Origin: JBKPNJ01 sp963695705
GTDB lineage: Bacteria > Actinomycetota > Actinomycetes > Propionibacteriales > Nocardioidaceae
Length of the DNA stretch: 64,000 nucleotides
Reading direction: 5' to 3'
NCBI GenBank assembly: GCA_963695705.1
Contig: CAVOHB010000001.1
Coordinates: forward strand, 209,735 to 273,734
Shown: piece after piece, positions 33,542-41,981 of the stretch
How the letters are laid out: each line of letters starts with the position of its first letter
How positions within the stretch are numbered: position 1 is the stretch's first letter
Notes under the pieces: model-generated
Database searches by the model: none
Seen by the model: the letters and a program-made list of their open reading frames with translations, nothing else
Told to the model about the DNA's origin: nothing
Made by a program: the position numbers and the translations under genes

Positions 33542-35554
33542 TCAGGCCCTGGGCGGCGTCGGAGGCTGGCTGTCGCGAGCCTGATGCACGTCCCCCTCGC
33601 CTTGCGGACCCGGTGCGACGATCAGGCCGCCCTCCGGCGGTGACCCGTTGGACGACACGTTGTCCGGTGCCTTGACCGGCGGGATCTGGGACGGGACGCG
33701 GGTCGATGAACCCGTCCACGCCGGGCGGGCCGGCCGTCGATGCATCGGCGCGAACACCTGGGCGATCTGGGCCTTGTCCAGCGTCTCCTTCTCCAGCAGC
33801 TCCAGCACCAGGTGGTCGAGCACGTGGCGGTTCTCGACCAGGATGTCGAACGCCTCCTGGTGGGCGGCCGAGATGAGCACCGCGACCTCCTCGTCGACGG
33901 CTGCCGCGATCTCTTCGGAGTAGTTGCGTGTGTGGCCGATGTCGCGGCCGAGAAACGGCTCGCCGTTGTCCTCGCCGAACTTGATCGCGCCCAGCCGCTC
34001 GGTCATGCCGTACTTCGTCACCATTGCCCGGGCCAGACTGGTCGCCTTCTCGATGTCGTTTGCGGCACCCGTCGTCGGGTCGTGGAAGACCAGCTCCTCG
34101 GCCGCCCGGCCACCCATCAGGTACGCCAGCTTGTCGAGCATCTCGTTGCGGGTCGTCGAGTACTTGTCCTCGTCGGGCAGCACCATCGTGTAACCGAGGG
34201 CTCGGCCGCGCGGCAGGATCGTCACCTTGTGCACGGGGTCGCTGTTGGGCAGCGCCGCGGCCACCAGCGCGTGCCCGCCCTCGTGGTAGGCGGTGATCTT
34301 CTTCTCCTTCTCGCGCATCAGTCGGGTGCGCTTCTGCGGACCGGCGATGACCCGGTCGATCGCCTCGTCGAGGGAGCGGTCGTCGATCATCTTGCGGCTC
34401 TCGCGGGCCGTGAGCAGGGCGGCCTCGTTCAGAACATTGGCCAGGTCGGCGCCGGTGAAACCTGGTGTGCGGCGCGCCACCGCGACGAGGTCGACGTCCG
34501 GAGCCATCGGCTTGCCCCGCGAGTGCACCAGCAGGATCTTGTGCCGGCCGTCCAGGTCGGGCGCCTCGACGGAGATCTGCCGGTCGAACCGGCCGGGTCG
34601 CAGCAGTGCCGGGTCGAGCACGTCGGGCCGGTTGGTCGCGGCGATCAGGATGACGCCGCCGCGGACGTCGAAGCCGTCCATCTCGACCAGAAGCTGGTTC
34701 AGGGTCTGCTCACGCTCGTCGTGGCCGCCACCGAGACCGGCACCACGGTGTCGTCCCACGGCGTCGATCTCGTCGATGAACACGATGGCGGGCGCGTTCT
34801 CCTTCGCCTGCTCGAACAGGTCGCGTACCCGGGAGGCGCCGACACCGACGAACATCTCGACGAAGTCCGAACCGGAGATCGAGTAGAACGGGACACCGGC
34901 CTCACCGGCGACAGCACGGGCGAGCAGCGTCTTCCCGGTGCCGGGCGGTCCGTAGAGCAGGACGCCCTTGGGGATCTTGGCGCCGACCGCCTGGAACTTC
35001 GCCGGTTCCTGGAGGAACTCCTTGATCTCGCCGAGCTCCTCGATCGCCTCCTGAACACCGGCCACGTCGTCGAACGTGGTCTTGGGCGTGTCCTTGGTGA
35101 TCAGCCTCGCCTTCGACTTCGCGAAGCTCATGACCTTGGAACCGCCGCCCTGGACGCTGTTCATCAGGATCAGGAAGAACACGATGATGAGCAGGAACGG
35201 CAGGACGCTGGAGAGCAGCGAACCCAGCCAACTCGGCGTCGGCACCTCGACGTCGTAGGTGAGCTGTCCTTTCGCCTCCTGCTTCTGCAGTTTCTGCAGC
35301 AGCGGATACTGCTGGTCGATGAGAACCTGGCTGCTGACCTTGTCGGAGTTGGCCAGCGTGACCTGAAGCTCCTGGTCGGGCTCGATGAATGTCGCGGACT
35401 TGACCTGGCCGCTATTGATGTAGCCGACCATCTGGGAGGTGTCGATGTTCTTGTAGCCGCTGTTGGAGGACAGTAACTGGAGCACGAACAGCACGCCGAC
35501 GACACCCAGGCTGATCCAGAGCCACGGGCTGCGGAAGATGCGCTTGACGTCCAT
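33542..35554 (-). CDS. ftsH: ATP-dependent zinc metalloprotease FtsH
   Basis: 670 residues, a membrane AAA+ protease degrading membrane and short-lived cytosolic proteins. Two transmembrane helices (WLWISLGVVGVLFVLQLL near 14 and LLIIVFFLILMNS near 118), Walker A GPPGTGKT (~205), second region of homology and zinc site AYHEGGHAL (~425) are intact. The C-terminal tail is Pro-rich and disordered. No frameshift. Confidence 0.97.
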   Translation of the reverse strand: MDVKRIFRSPWLWISLGVVGVLFVLQLLSSNSGYKNIDTSQMVGYINSGQVKSATFIEPDQELQVTLANSDKVSSQVLIDQQYPLLQKLQKQEAKGQLTYDVEVPTPSWLGSLLSSVLPFLLIIVFFLILMNSVQGGGSKVMSFAKSKARLITKDTPKTTFDDVAGVQEAIEELGEIKEFLQEPAKFQAVGAKIPKGVLLYGPPGTGKTLLARAVAGEAGVPFYSISGSDFVEMFVGVGASRVRDLFEQAKENAPAIVFIDEIDAVGRHRGAGLGGGHDEREQTLNQLLVEMDGFDVRGGVILIAATNRPDVLDPALLRPGRFDRQISVEAPDLDGRHKILLVHSRGKPMAPDVDLVAVARRTPGFTGADLANVLNEAALLTARESRKMIDDRSLDEAIDRVIAGPQKRTRLMREKEKKITAYHEGGHALVAAALPNSDPVHKVTILPRGRALGYTMVLPDEDKYSTTRNEMLDKLAYLMGGRAAEELVFHDPTTGAANDIEKATSLARAMVTKYGMTERLGAIKFGEDNGEPFLGRDIGHTRNYSEEIAAAVDEEVAVLISAAHQEAFDILVENRHVLDHLVLELLEKETLDKAQIAQVFAPMHRRPARPAWTGSSTRVPSQIPPVKAPDNVSSNGSPPEGGLIVAPGPQGEGDVHQARDSQPPTPPRA

Positions 35555-35704
35555 GAATCGGAGCGGGGCTCCGTCCCTCCTACAGATTCAGATCGACCGA
35601 CAGCGGTCGACAATTCGACGCCCGGGGGCGCTCGGGCACGATTCCCTCACCCATAGTGTCTCAGGCGAGGCAAATCTTCCGTATCTAACGTCGGAAAACG
35701 GGCC

Positions 35705-36256
35705 TCAGGAGTACACGTGGGGCGCCAGCGTGCCCACCGACCGCAGGTTGCGGTAGCGCTCGCCGTAGTCAAGACCGTAGCCCACGACGAAGGCGTCGGG
35801 GATGTCGAAACCCACATACCGCACGGTCACGCTCATCTGTTCGGCCTCCGGCTTGCGCAGGAGCGTGCAGATCTCGACCGACGCCGGACCTCGCGACTCG
35901 AGGTTGGCGACCAGCCACGAGAGGGTCAGTCCGGTGTCGATGATGTCCTCGACCACCAGGACGTGCCGGCCGGACAGGTCGGTGTCGAGGTCCTTCAGGA
36001 TGCGCACGACGCCGGAGGACGTGGTCCCGGCGCCATAGGACGAGATCGCCATCCAGTCCATCTCAATGTGGCGGTCGAGCGCCCGGGCCAGGTCCGCCAT
36101 CATCATCACCGCGCCCTTGAGCACACCGACCAGCAGGAGGTCCCGGCCCTCGTAGTCCCGTTCGATCTCCGCGGCGAGCACCGCGAGCCGGTCCTGGATG
36201 TCGGCCTCGGTGATCAACGTGGCCGAGATGTCCTTGCCAACGTGCGATTCGTCCAC
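35705..36256 (-). CDS. hpt: Hypoxanthine phosphoribosyltransferase
   Basis: 183 residues; purine salvage of hypoxanthine and guanine with PRPP. The PRPP loop is HVLVVEDIIDTGLTLSWL, the N-terminal loop VGVLKGAVMMMADLAR, and the base-binding segment FVVGYGLDYGERYRN. It precedes ftsH by 150 bp and follows tilS, the conserved tilS-hpt-ftsH order. Confidence 0.95.
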   Translation of the reverse strand: MDESHVGKDISATLITEADIQDRLAVLAAEIERDYEGRDLLLVGVLKGAVMMMADLARALDRHIEMDWMAISSYGAGTTSSGVVRILKDLDTDLSGRHVLVVEDIIDTGLTLSWLVANLESRGPASVEICTLLRKPEAEQMSVTVRYVGFDIPDAFVVGYGLDYGERYRNLRSVGTLAPHVYS

Positions 36257-36318
36257 CGCCAGGCTCCTGAAGTGTCACGTCGGGTTGACCCGCTGGGCCA
36301 GCCATGGCCACGCCAGCA

Positions 36319-37326
36319 TCAGCCTGCCACAGGTCCGGCGGCGAACACGATGCTGTCCCGGTCACGCCGGGCGCGCACTCGACCGGGGAGGTCGGCCCCG
36401 CGCCCGCCCCGGCCGGCGACCAGCAGCTGCTCGAGGGCGGTGATGTGGCCGGCGGTCAGGTCGCCGGCGGGGCAGCCGGCCCCCAGGGCGGCCAGCCGGA
36501 GCACCCTGCTGCGAACCGCGCCGGGCAGGGCGATGAGCCGGTCGGCGGCGAGCGTGGCCCGGCCCGCGGCGGGACCGTCTCGGCTGCAGTCGGCCAGCGC
36601 GTCCCGCGCCAGCGCGTCGAGCGCGTCGGCGTCGGCGGCCAGCAGCTCCGCCGTTCGGGACAGCGCGGCGGCGATCCCAGGCCCGAGTTCGGACTCCAGC
36701 ACCGGCAGCACGGTGCGGCGGACCCGTACCCGCTGATAGCGGGAGTCCTCGTTGTGGGGGTCCTGCCACGGCTCGAGGCCCAGTAGCCGGCAGGCCGCCA
36801 CGGTGGCGTGCCGGCTCACCCCCAGAAACGGCCGCCGATAGATCCCGTTGACCGGCCGCATCCCGGCCAGCGAGCGGGCGCCGGAGCCGCGCGCGAGCCC
36901 GAGCAGCACGGTCTCGGCCTGGTCGTCGAGCGTGTGCCCGAGCAGGACCGCGGCGGCACGCAGCCGGGCGGACGCCTCGCCGAGTGCGGCGTACCGGGCG
37001 CGTCGCGCGCCGCCCTCCGGCCCGCCCGGCGGGGTGCCGGCGTCGACGCGGACCACCTCGACCGGTTCCGTGCCAAGTCCGCGCAGGGTGGAGGCGACAG
37101 CCGCCGAGACGGCGGCGGAGCCCTTCTGCAGGTCGTGGTCGACGACCACCGCACCGCTGCGGTAGCCGGCTCTGCCGGCCTCGAAGCAGGTGACGGCCGC
37201 GAGCGCGAGCGAGTCCGGCCCCCCGGAGCAGGCGACCAGCACGAGGTCACCGGGTTCGAGGTCGTGCAGGGCCGCTCGCACCCGGCGGCGAAGGTCCGCC
37301 ACGACGGGGTCGAGGCGGGGGCGCAT
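36319..37326 (-). CDS. tilS: tRNA(Ile)-lysidine synthase
   Basis: 335 residues. The PP-loop SGGPDS sits in LVACSGGPDSLALAAV, and LLGHTLDDQAETVLLGLARG supplies the second signature. It converts C34 of the AUA-reading tRNA-Ile to lysidine, an essential reaction. The C-terminal domain is short, as in other actinobacteria. The gene follows the metalloprotease stop by 10 bp. Confidence 0.94.
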   Translation of the reverse strand: MRPRLDPVVADLRRRVRAALHDLEPGDLVLVACSGGPDSLALAAVTCFEAGRAGYRSGAVVVDHDLQKGSAAVSAAVASTLRGLGTEPVEVVRVDAGTPPGGPEGGARRARYAALGEASARLRAAAVLLGHTLDDQAETVLLGLARGSGARSLAGMRPVNGIYRRPFLGVSRHATVAACRLLGLEPWQDPHNEDSRYQRVRVRRTVLPVLESELGPGIAAALSRTAELLAADADALDALARDALADCSRDGPAAGRATLAADRLIALPGAVRSRVLRLAALGAGCPAGDLTAGHITALEQLLVAGRGGRGADLPGRVRARRDRDSIVFAAGPVAG

Positions 37327-37336
37327 CGGGGCGGAC

Positions 37337-38428
37337 TCAGCCGTGGACGCGGCGCACCCAGGCCGCCGGGTCGGCGATCTCGGCCGAGGTCGGCAACGTG
37401 TTGGGTGATGTCCAGACCGCGTTGAAGCCGTCCATGTCGACCGCCTTCATGACCCCGCGGACGAAGGTGGCGCCGTCGCGGTACTGCCGCATCTTTGCGT
37501 CGAGGCCGATCAACCGACGCAGCATCTGGTCGATCGGGCTCCCGCTCTTGCGCCGCTCGGTGAACCGATCACGGATGACGTCCACGGTCGGGATGACCGA
37601 GGGCCCAACGCCGTCCATCACGACGTCGGCATGTCCCTCGAGCAGGGACATCACCGCGGTGAGCCGGTCGAGGACGGTTTTCTGCTCCTTGGTCTGGACC
37701 AGGTCGAGCAGGGAGCCTCCCCCGTCGCCGCGCATCGACTTGCTGACCCGCTCGAAGCCGTCGCGAAGCATCGCCGCGATCGTCGCCGGGTCGACCGGAG
37801 TGGCTGCGAGCAGCGCGGCGATCTCGGAGCGCAGGTGGTCACGCATCCACGGCACCGCGGTGAACTGGACCCGGTGGGTCTCCTCGTGCAGGCAGACCCA
37901 GAGCCGGAAGTCGGTCGCGTCGACCTTCAGATCGCGCTCGACCTGGAGGACGTTGGGCGCCACCAGCAGCAGGCGTCCCACCGTCGAGCCGTCCCCGCCG
38001 GCAGGTCCCTCCCAGAACGGGTCGAACTGGCCGAGCACCTTGCCCGAGAGGAACGCCAGCAGCGTGCCCGCTTCGACACCCGTCACCCGCGAGCCGATCG
38101 CGCTGACCAGAGCGTGCTGGTCGGGGCGCTTCTCGCGGAGCTTGTCGACGAGCGGCTGCAGCACGTTCCGCAGGCCGTCGGCGTTGGCCTGGACCCATCC
38201 CGGCCGGTCGACGATCACCACCGGTGCACTGCCGGCCTCGGCGGTGAGTCCGGTGTAGTCGCGCACGTGCGCGGTGGAGGCGGCGGCTCCCGCCCGTAGC
38301 TCGTCGACGACGCGCTGCGCCTCGTCGCGGGAGACCTCGGGCCCGGGCCGCATCATCCGCCTGGCGGTCGACACCGCGAGTTCCCAGTCCACCATCTCCG
38401 CCGTGGTGTCGGCGTCTGCTGCGCTCAT
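37337..38428 (-). CDS. Zinc-dependent metalloprotease (DUF2342 / F420-associated family)
   Basis: 363 residues from the ATG at 38426-38428. The zinc motif HEETH lies in WVCLHEETHRVQFTAVPW, with the third ligand region LLEGHADVVMDGVG. This family (Rv3626c) sits between tilS and dacB in many actinobacteria and is sometimes annotated as coenzyme F420 biosynthesis-associated, for which I see no sequence support. No signal peptide, so it is probably cytoplasmic. Confidence 0.88.
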   Translation of the reverse strand: MSAADADTTAEMVDWELAVSTARRMMRPGPEVSRDEAQRVVDELRAGAAASTAHVRDYTGLTAEAGSAPVVIVDRPGWVQANADGLRNVLQPLVDKLREKRPDQHALVSAIGSRVTGVEAGTLLAFLSGKVLGQFDPFWEGPAGGDGSTVGRLLLVAPNVLQVERDLKVDATDFRLWVCLHEETHRVQFTAVPWMRDHLRSEIAALLAATPVDPATIAAMLRDGFERVSKSMRGDGGGSLLDLVQTKEQKTVLDRLTAVMSLLEGHADVVMDGVGPSVIPTVDVIRDRFTERRKSGSPIDQMLRRLIGLDAKMRQYRDGATFVRGVMKAVDMDGFNAVWTSPNTLPTSAEIADPAAWVRRVHG

Positions 38429-38502
38429 GCAACCACCGTACGTGGAGCGACCCAACACCAGGAACACCTCCCCCGGACCCGCCCGACCCGCGGGCCGCTC
38501 GG

Positions 38503-39969
38503 CTAACAGCCACACGTGGCCAACGCGCTGGCTATCCGGTCGAGGGCGGTACGTGCACGCAGAGTGTCCACCGGGCGTACCCGGTCGGCGTCCGCCACGA
38601 ACGCCAGCAGGTCACCGTCGCGCGCCTGCGCGACGCCGGCGTAGACGGTGACACCGGTCAGGGTCCCGGTCTTGGCGCGGACCACACCCAGGCTCGCCGA
38701 CGTGCCCCGGTCGACGAACCGGTAGGCCAGCGTGCCGGAGAACCCGGCCACCGGCAGGCCTGCTACCACGGCTCGCAGCTCCGGATGGGCCGGGTCGGCC
38801 GCTGTCTCCAGCACCTTCGCGAGGGTCGACAGCCGCAGTGCGTCATCGCGAGACAGCCCGCTGCCGTCGTGGATCGTTGCCGAGCTCAGGTCCACGCCGA
38901 GCTTGGTCAGGGTCTGATGAACCGCCTTGACTCCCCCGGAGAACGACGCCGGGAATCCCGCACCGACCGCGGTCTGTCGAAGCAGCACCTCGGCGGCCTC
39001 GTTGTCGCTCAGCTCGAGGACGTGCTCGACGATCCGTGCGAGCGGGGCGGACTCCACCTGCGCCAGCGAGTCTGCGACGGGAGGCGCGACGGCGGCCAGT
39101 GCGGCGGCGCCGCGGACCGTAATCCCGTGCCGCCGCAGTCCACCGACGAATGCGGCGGCCGCGGCGGCAACCGGGTCCGTCGAGCGTTCGGCGAACCCTG
39201 CCCGCACCCTGCCCTCGTCAACCCAGAGCGCCGAAATCGGGCTCACGACATCGCTCGGCACGTAGCTCGGTTCCCAGGAGGGACTGGTCGAGGGTCCGCT
39301 GAACATGCCGGCGTCCGCGGCGACGCGGACCTCGCGGACCCCGCGTTCGTGCAGCTTGCGTGCCGTCTTCCTGGCCAGGTTCTCTACCGTCGCTGGTAGG
39401 GGGTAGGTCTCGGTCGCCTCCTCGGGGGGCGGGGCGCGCCTGGCCAGCAACGGGTCTCCGCCACCGACGAGGAACACGGTCCGTCCGGCGAGGACGGTGC
39501 TGGTGGTGAACCGGTGATCGGGTCCGAGCACCTCGAGGGCCGCGGTCGTGGTGAGCAGCTTCACCGTCGACGCGGGAGTGAAGACGTCCCGTCCGCGCAG
39601 GCGCAACAGCGCCTTGCCGCTGTCGAGGTCGTCGACGGCGACTCCGACATGGGGACCGAGCGCCCGCGCCCCGAGTACCCCGGCGAGATGGGCTGCCAGA
39701 CCGGCGTGGTCGGACTGCCCTCCGGCCTGCAGCGGGGCCAGCACCGGGCCGGGCCGGGTGACCTGCGCAAGCTCTAGCCCGGCGGCCGGTGCCGGCTGCG
39801 ACGGTCCGCTGAACCCGCACGCGCCGAGTCCGCAGACCCACGCGACCAGCGCTACCGAGGCCACGACGACCGTGGTCCGGTTCCCGGTGGACCGGAGCCA
39901 GGGACGTCGCCGACCTGCCAACGCGTGCCTCCCCCGTCGCTGGGCGTGCTCGATGCTCGTACGGGACAC
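38503..39969 (-). CDS. dacB: D-alanyl-D-alanine carboxypeptidase/endopeptidase (PBP4 class)
   Basis: A low-molecular-weight penicillin-binding protein that trims peptidoglycan cross-links. SxxK is TPASTVKLL, SxN is ELSDNEAAEVLLR, KTG is VRAKTGTLTG. The N-terminus has a basic stretch then a membrane/signal segment (TVVVASVALVAWVCGLGACGF) with a Cys that could also suit lipoprotein processing. I chose the GTG at 39967-39969; a longer frame to 40035 overlaps ppa. About 488 residues. Divergent from ppa. Confidence 0.9.
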   Translation of the reverse strand: MSRTSIEHAQRRGRHALAGRRRPWLRSTGNRTTVVVASVALVAWVCGLGACGFSGPSQPAPAAGLELAQVTRPGPVLAPLQAGGQSDHAGLAAHLAGVLGARALGPHVGVAVDDLDSGKALLRLRGRDVFTPASTVKLLTTTAALEVLGPDHRFTTSTVLAGRTVFLVGGGDPLLARRAPPPEEATETYPLPATVENLARKTARKLHERGVREVRVAADAGMFSGPSTSPSWEPSYVPSDVVSPISALWVDEGRVRAGFAERSTDPVAAAAAAFVGGLRRHGITVRGAAALAAVAPPVADSLAQVESAPLARIVEHVLELSDNEAAEVLLRQTAVGAGFPASFSGGVKAVHQTLTKLGVDLSSATIHDGSGLSRDDALRLSTLAKVLETAADPAHPELRAVVAGLPVAGFSGTLAYRFVDRGTSASLGVVRAKTGTLTGVTVYAGVAQARDGDLLAFVADADRVRPVDTLRARTALDRIASALATCGC

Positions 39970-40003
39970 TAACCGCACCAACAGTTCGGCGAAGGGCGGG
40001 CAT

Positions 40004-40513
40004 GTGAACTTCGACGTCTTCATCGAGATCCCCAAGGGTCAGCGCAACAAGTACGAGATCGACCACTCCAGCGGCCGCATCCGTCTGGACCGCACCCTGT
40101 TCACGTCGACGCAGTACCCCGCCGACTACGGGTTCATCGAGAACACCCTCGGTCAGGACGACGATCCTCTCGACGCATTGGTCCTCCTACAGGAGCCGAC
40201 GTTTCCGGGCTGCCTGATCCTGTGCCGTGCGATCGGCATGTTCCGCATGTCGGACGAGAAGGGCCCCGACGACAAGGTCCTGTGCGTCCCCGCCACCGAC
40301 CCCCGGTTGGAGCACCTGCGCGACATCCACCACATGGCTGAGTTCGACCGTCTGGAGATCCAGCACTTCTTCGCGGTCTACAAGGACCTCGAGCCGGGCA
40401 AGTCCGTCGAGGGTGCCACCTGGGCGGGGCGGGTCGAGGCGGAGCGGGAGATAGAGGCCTCCTACCAGCGGCTGCGCGACTTCGAGGCCGCCCGCGAGGC
40501 CGAGTCGTCCTGA
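40004..40513 (+). CDS. ppa: Inorganic pyrophosphatase
   Basis: 169 residues, GTG at 40004 (VNFDVFIEIPKGQRNKYEID). The catalytic DxDPxD segment is GQDDDPLDALVLLQ, with EIDHSSGRIRLDR upstream and the C-terminal KDLEPGKSVEG. Family I soluble enzyme hydrolysing pyrophosphate to drive biosynthesis. Conserved neighbour of dacB (Rv3627c-Rv3628). Confidence 0.96.
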   Translation: MNFDVFIEIPKGQRNKYEIDHSSGRIRLDRTLFTSTQYPADYGFIENTLGQDDDPLDALVLLQEPTFPGCLILCRAIGMFRMSDEKGPDDKVLCVPATDPRLEHLRDIHHMAEFDRLEIQHFFAVYKDLEPGKSVEGATWAGRVEAEREIEASYQRLRDFEAAREAESS

Positions 40514-40541
40514 CCGGACCGACGAGCCAGGGCCGTGCGGT

Positions 40542-41804
40542 TCAGGGTCGGCCGAAGAAGCTCGGCGTCTCCCAGTACCAGATGTTCTCGATCCGCACCG
40601 TGGACCCGGTGTGCGGGGCGGCGATCATGTTGCCGCCGCCGATGTAGAGCCCGACGTGGAAGATCGTGCCGGGGTTGCTGGGGTCCGTGGCCCAGAAGAC
40701 GAGGTCGCCGGGGCGGAGCTCGCCGGCGCTGATCGGCATCGTCGCCGCGTACTGCGCCACGGAGTAATGCGGGAGGTAGACCCCGGCGGCAGCCCACGCG
40801 CCCATGGTCAGGCCCGAGCAGTCCCAGGAGTCCGGACCGGCAGCCGCCCAGACATAGGGCTCCCCGAGCTGCGCGTAGGCGAAGTTGATCGCGACCTGGG
40901 CGTCACCGCTGGTCGTCGGGACCGGGGTGGTGCCGGGCGTTCCGGACGGTTGCGTGTTGCTGGCGGCTGCGGCTGCGGCCTGTGCGGCGGCAGCCGCTGC
41001 AGCGGCCTCGGCGGCGGCCTGTGCGGCGGCAGCCGCCTGCTGCCTGCGGATGCGTTCCAGAGCCCGCTGCCGCTGCGCGACGAGCTTGACGGACAGGTTC
41101 TGCTGCCTGGCCAGCTCACGGATGAGCTCGTCGCGCTTCGTCGCGATCGAGGCGACGGCGGCCTGTTGAGCCTGCACGGCTGCTTGTGCCCGCCGCTTCA
41201 GCACGGCGGCGCGCAGCGCGGCCTTGTGCTGCTCGATCCGGGCTCGACGGGCCTGGGCGCGGTAGAGCTCGGCCAGAGTGTTCGACGCGCTATAGCTGTC
41301 GAAGTCGGCATGCATGGCCGACGTGGCACCGTTCACCGCTACGAACTGGTTGAGCAGCGCCTTCGTCCCGTTGCCGGTGTTGGCGTTCATGAGCACGCCG
41401 AGCTGCGCGATGCTGCCGCCGGTCTGGTAGTCGGCGGCGATCAGCGACCCGAGCCGGTTGCGCTGGGTCCGCAGCCGATGCCGACTGGCCGTCGCCTTGG
41501 CGCGGGCTGCCTGCACCGCCTTCTTGGCCTGCTCGAGCTTCCACATCGCGCCGTTGTACGCCTCGGTGGCCTGCTCGGCCTTGATCCCGAGGTCCTGGAG
41601 TCGCTGGTTGGCCAGCGCGAGGTCCGCCTTGATCGCACCGACGTCGCGAGCCTTGTCCAAAGCGGCCTGCCGCGCGGCCCGGATCTCGTGCTTGCTGGGA
41701 AAGGCGTGGTGCGGGTCGCCCTGGGCGGGCGCCAAGCCGGCGAAGCACACCGCGGCGACCGCGAGGGCGGCGACGACGCCGCGAGCCGGTCTGGCCTGGT
41801 ACAC
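40542..41804 (-). CDS. Secreted NlpC/P60 peptidoglycan endopeptidase with coiled-coil arm
   Basis: 420 residues from a GTG at 41802-41804 preceded by GGGGAAGG. A signal peptide (VVAALAVAAVCFAGLAPAQG) is followed by a long coiled coil (~residues 45-290, rich in Ala, Arg, Gln), an Ala-rich and then Thr/Pro hinge, and a C-terminal NlpC/P60 domain with catalytic Cys in SWDCSGLTMGAW and His in IFHVGLYIGGGNMI. The layout matches RipA-type cell-separation hydrolases, where the coiled coil can act as an autoinhibitory or FtsX-contacting arm. No c-di-AMP riboswitch was seen upstream. Confidence 0.9.
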   Translation of the reverse strand: MYQARPARGVVAALAVAAVCFAGLAPAQGDPHHAFPSKHEIRAARQAALDKARDVGAIKADLALANQRLQDLGIKAEQATEAYNGAMWKLEQAKKAVQAARAKATASRHRLRTQRNRLGSLIAADYQTGGSIAQLGVLMNANTGNGTKALLNQFVAVNGATSAMHADFDSYSASNTLAELYRAQARRARIEQHKAALRAAVLKRRAQAAVQAQQAAVASIATKRDELIRELARQQNLSVKLVAQRQRALERIRRQQAAAAAQAAAEAAAAAAAAQAAAAAASNTQPSGTPGTTPVPTTSGDAQVAINFAYAQLGEPYVWAAAGPDSWDCSGLTMGAWAAAGVYLPHYSVAQYAATMPISAGELRPGDLVFWATDPSNPGTIFHVGLYIGGGNMIAAPHTGSTVRIENIWYWETPSFFGRP

Positions 41805-41981
41805 GACGTTGCCTTCCCCGAGTTGTGGTGCGCTTGCCCACTTGACGGTAGCCACCTTTAGCCCCATTGGGAACAACATTCACATAAATACCTCTAACAA
41901 CAGAGGTGCTGGTTTGTGAATTACATCCATGTGATTTCGCCATTCTCCGGTCGGCGCACGTCTTCAGGCAGGATGGCAGGC

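Noticed and set aside
41805..41981. ydaO-type c-di-AMP riboswitch before the NlpC/P60 gene
   Set aside because: Actinobacterial NlpC/P60 genes often carry one and disA is in the window, but I could not find the conserved core or pseudoknot words here.
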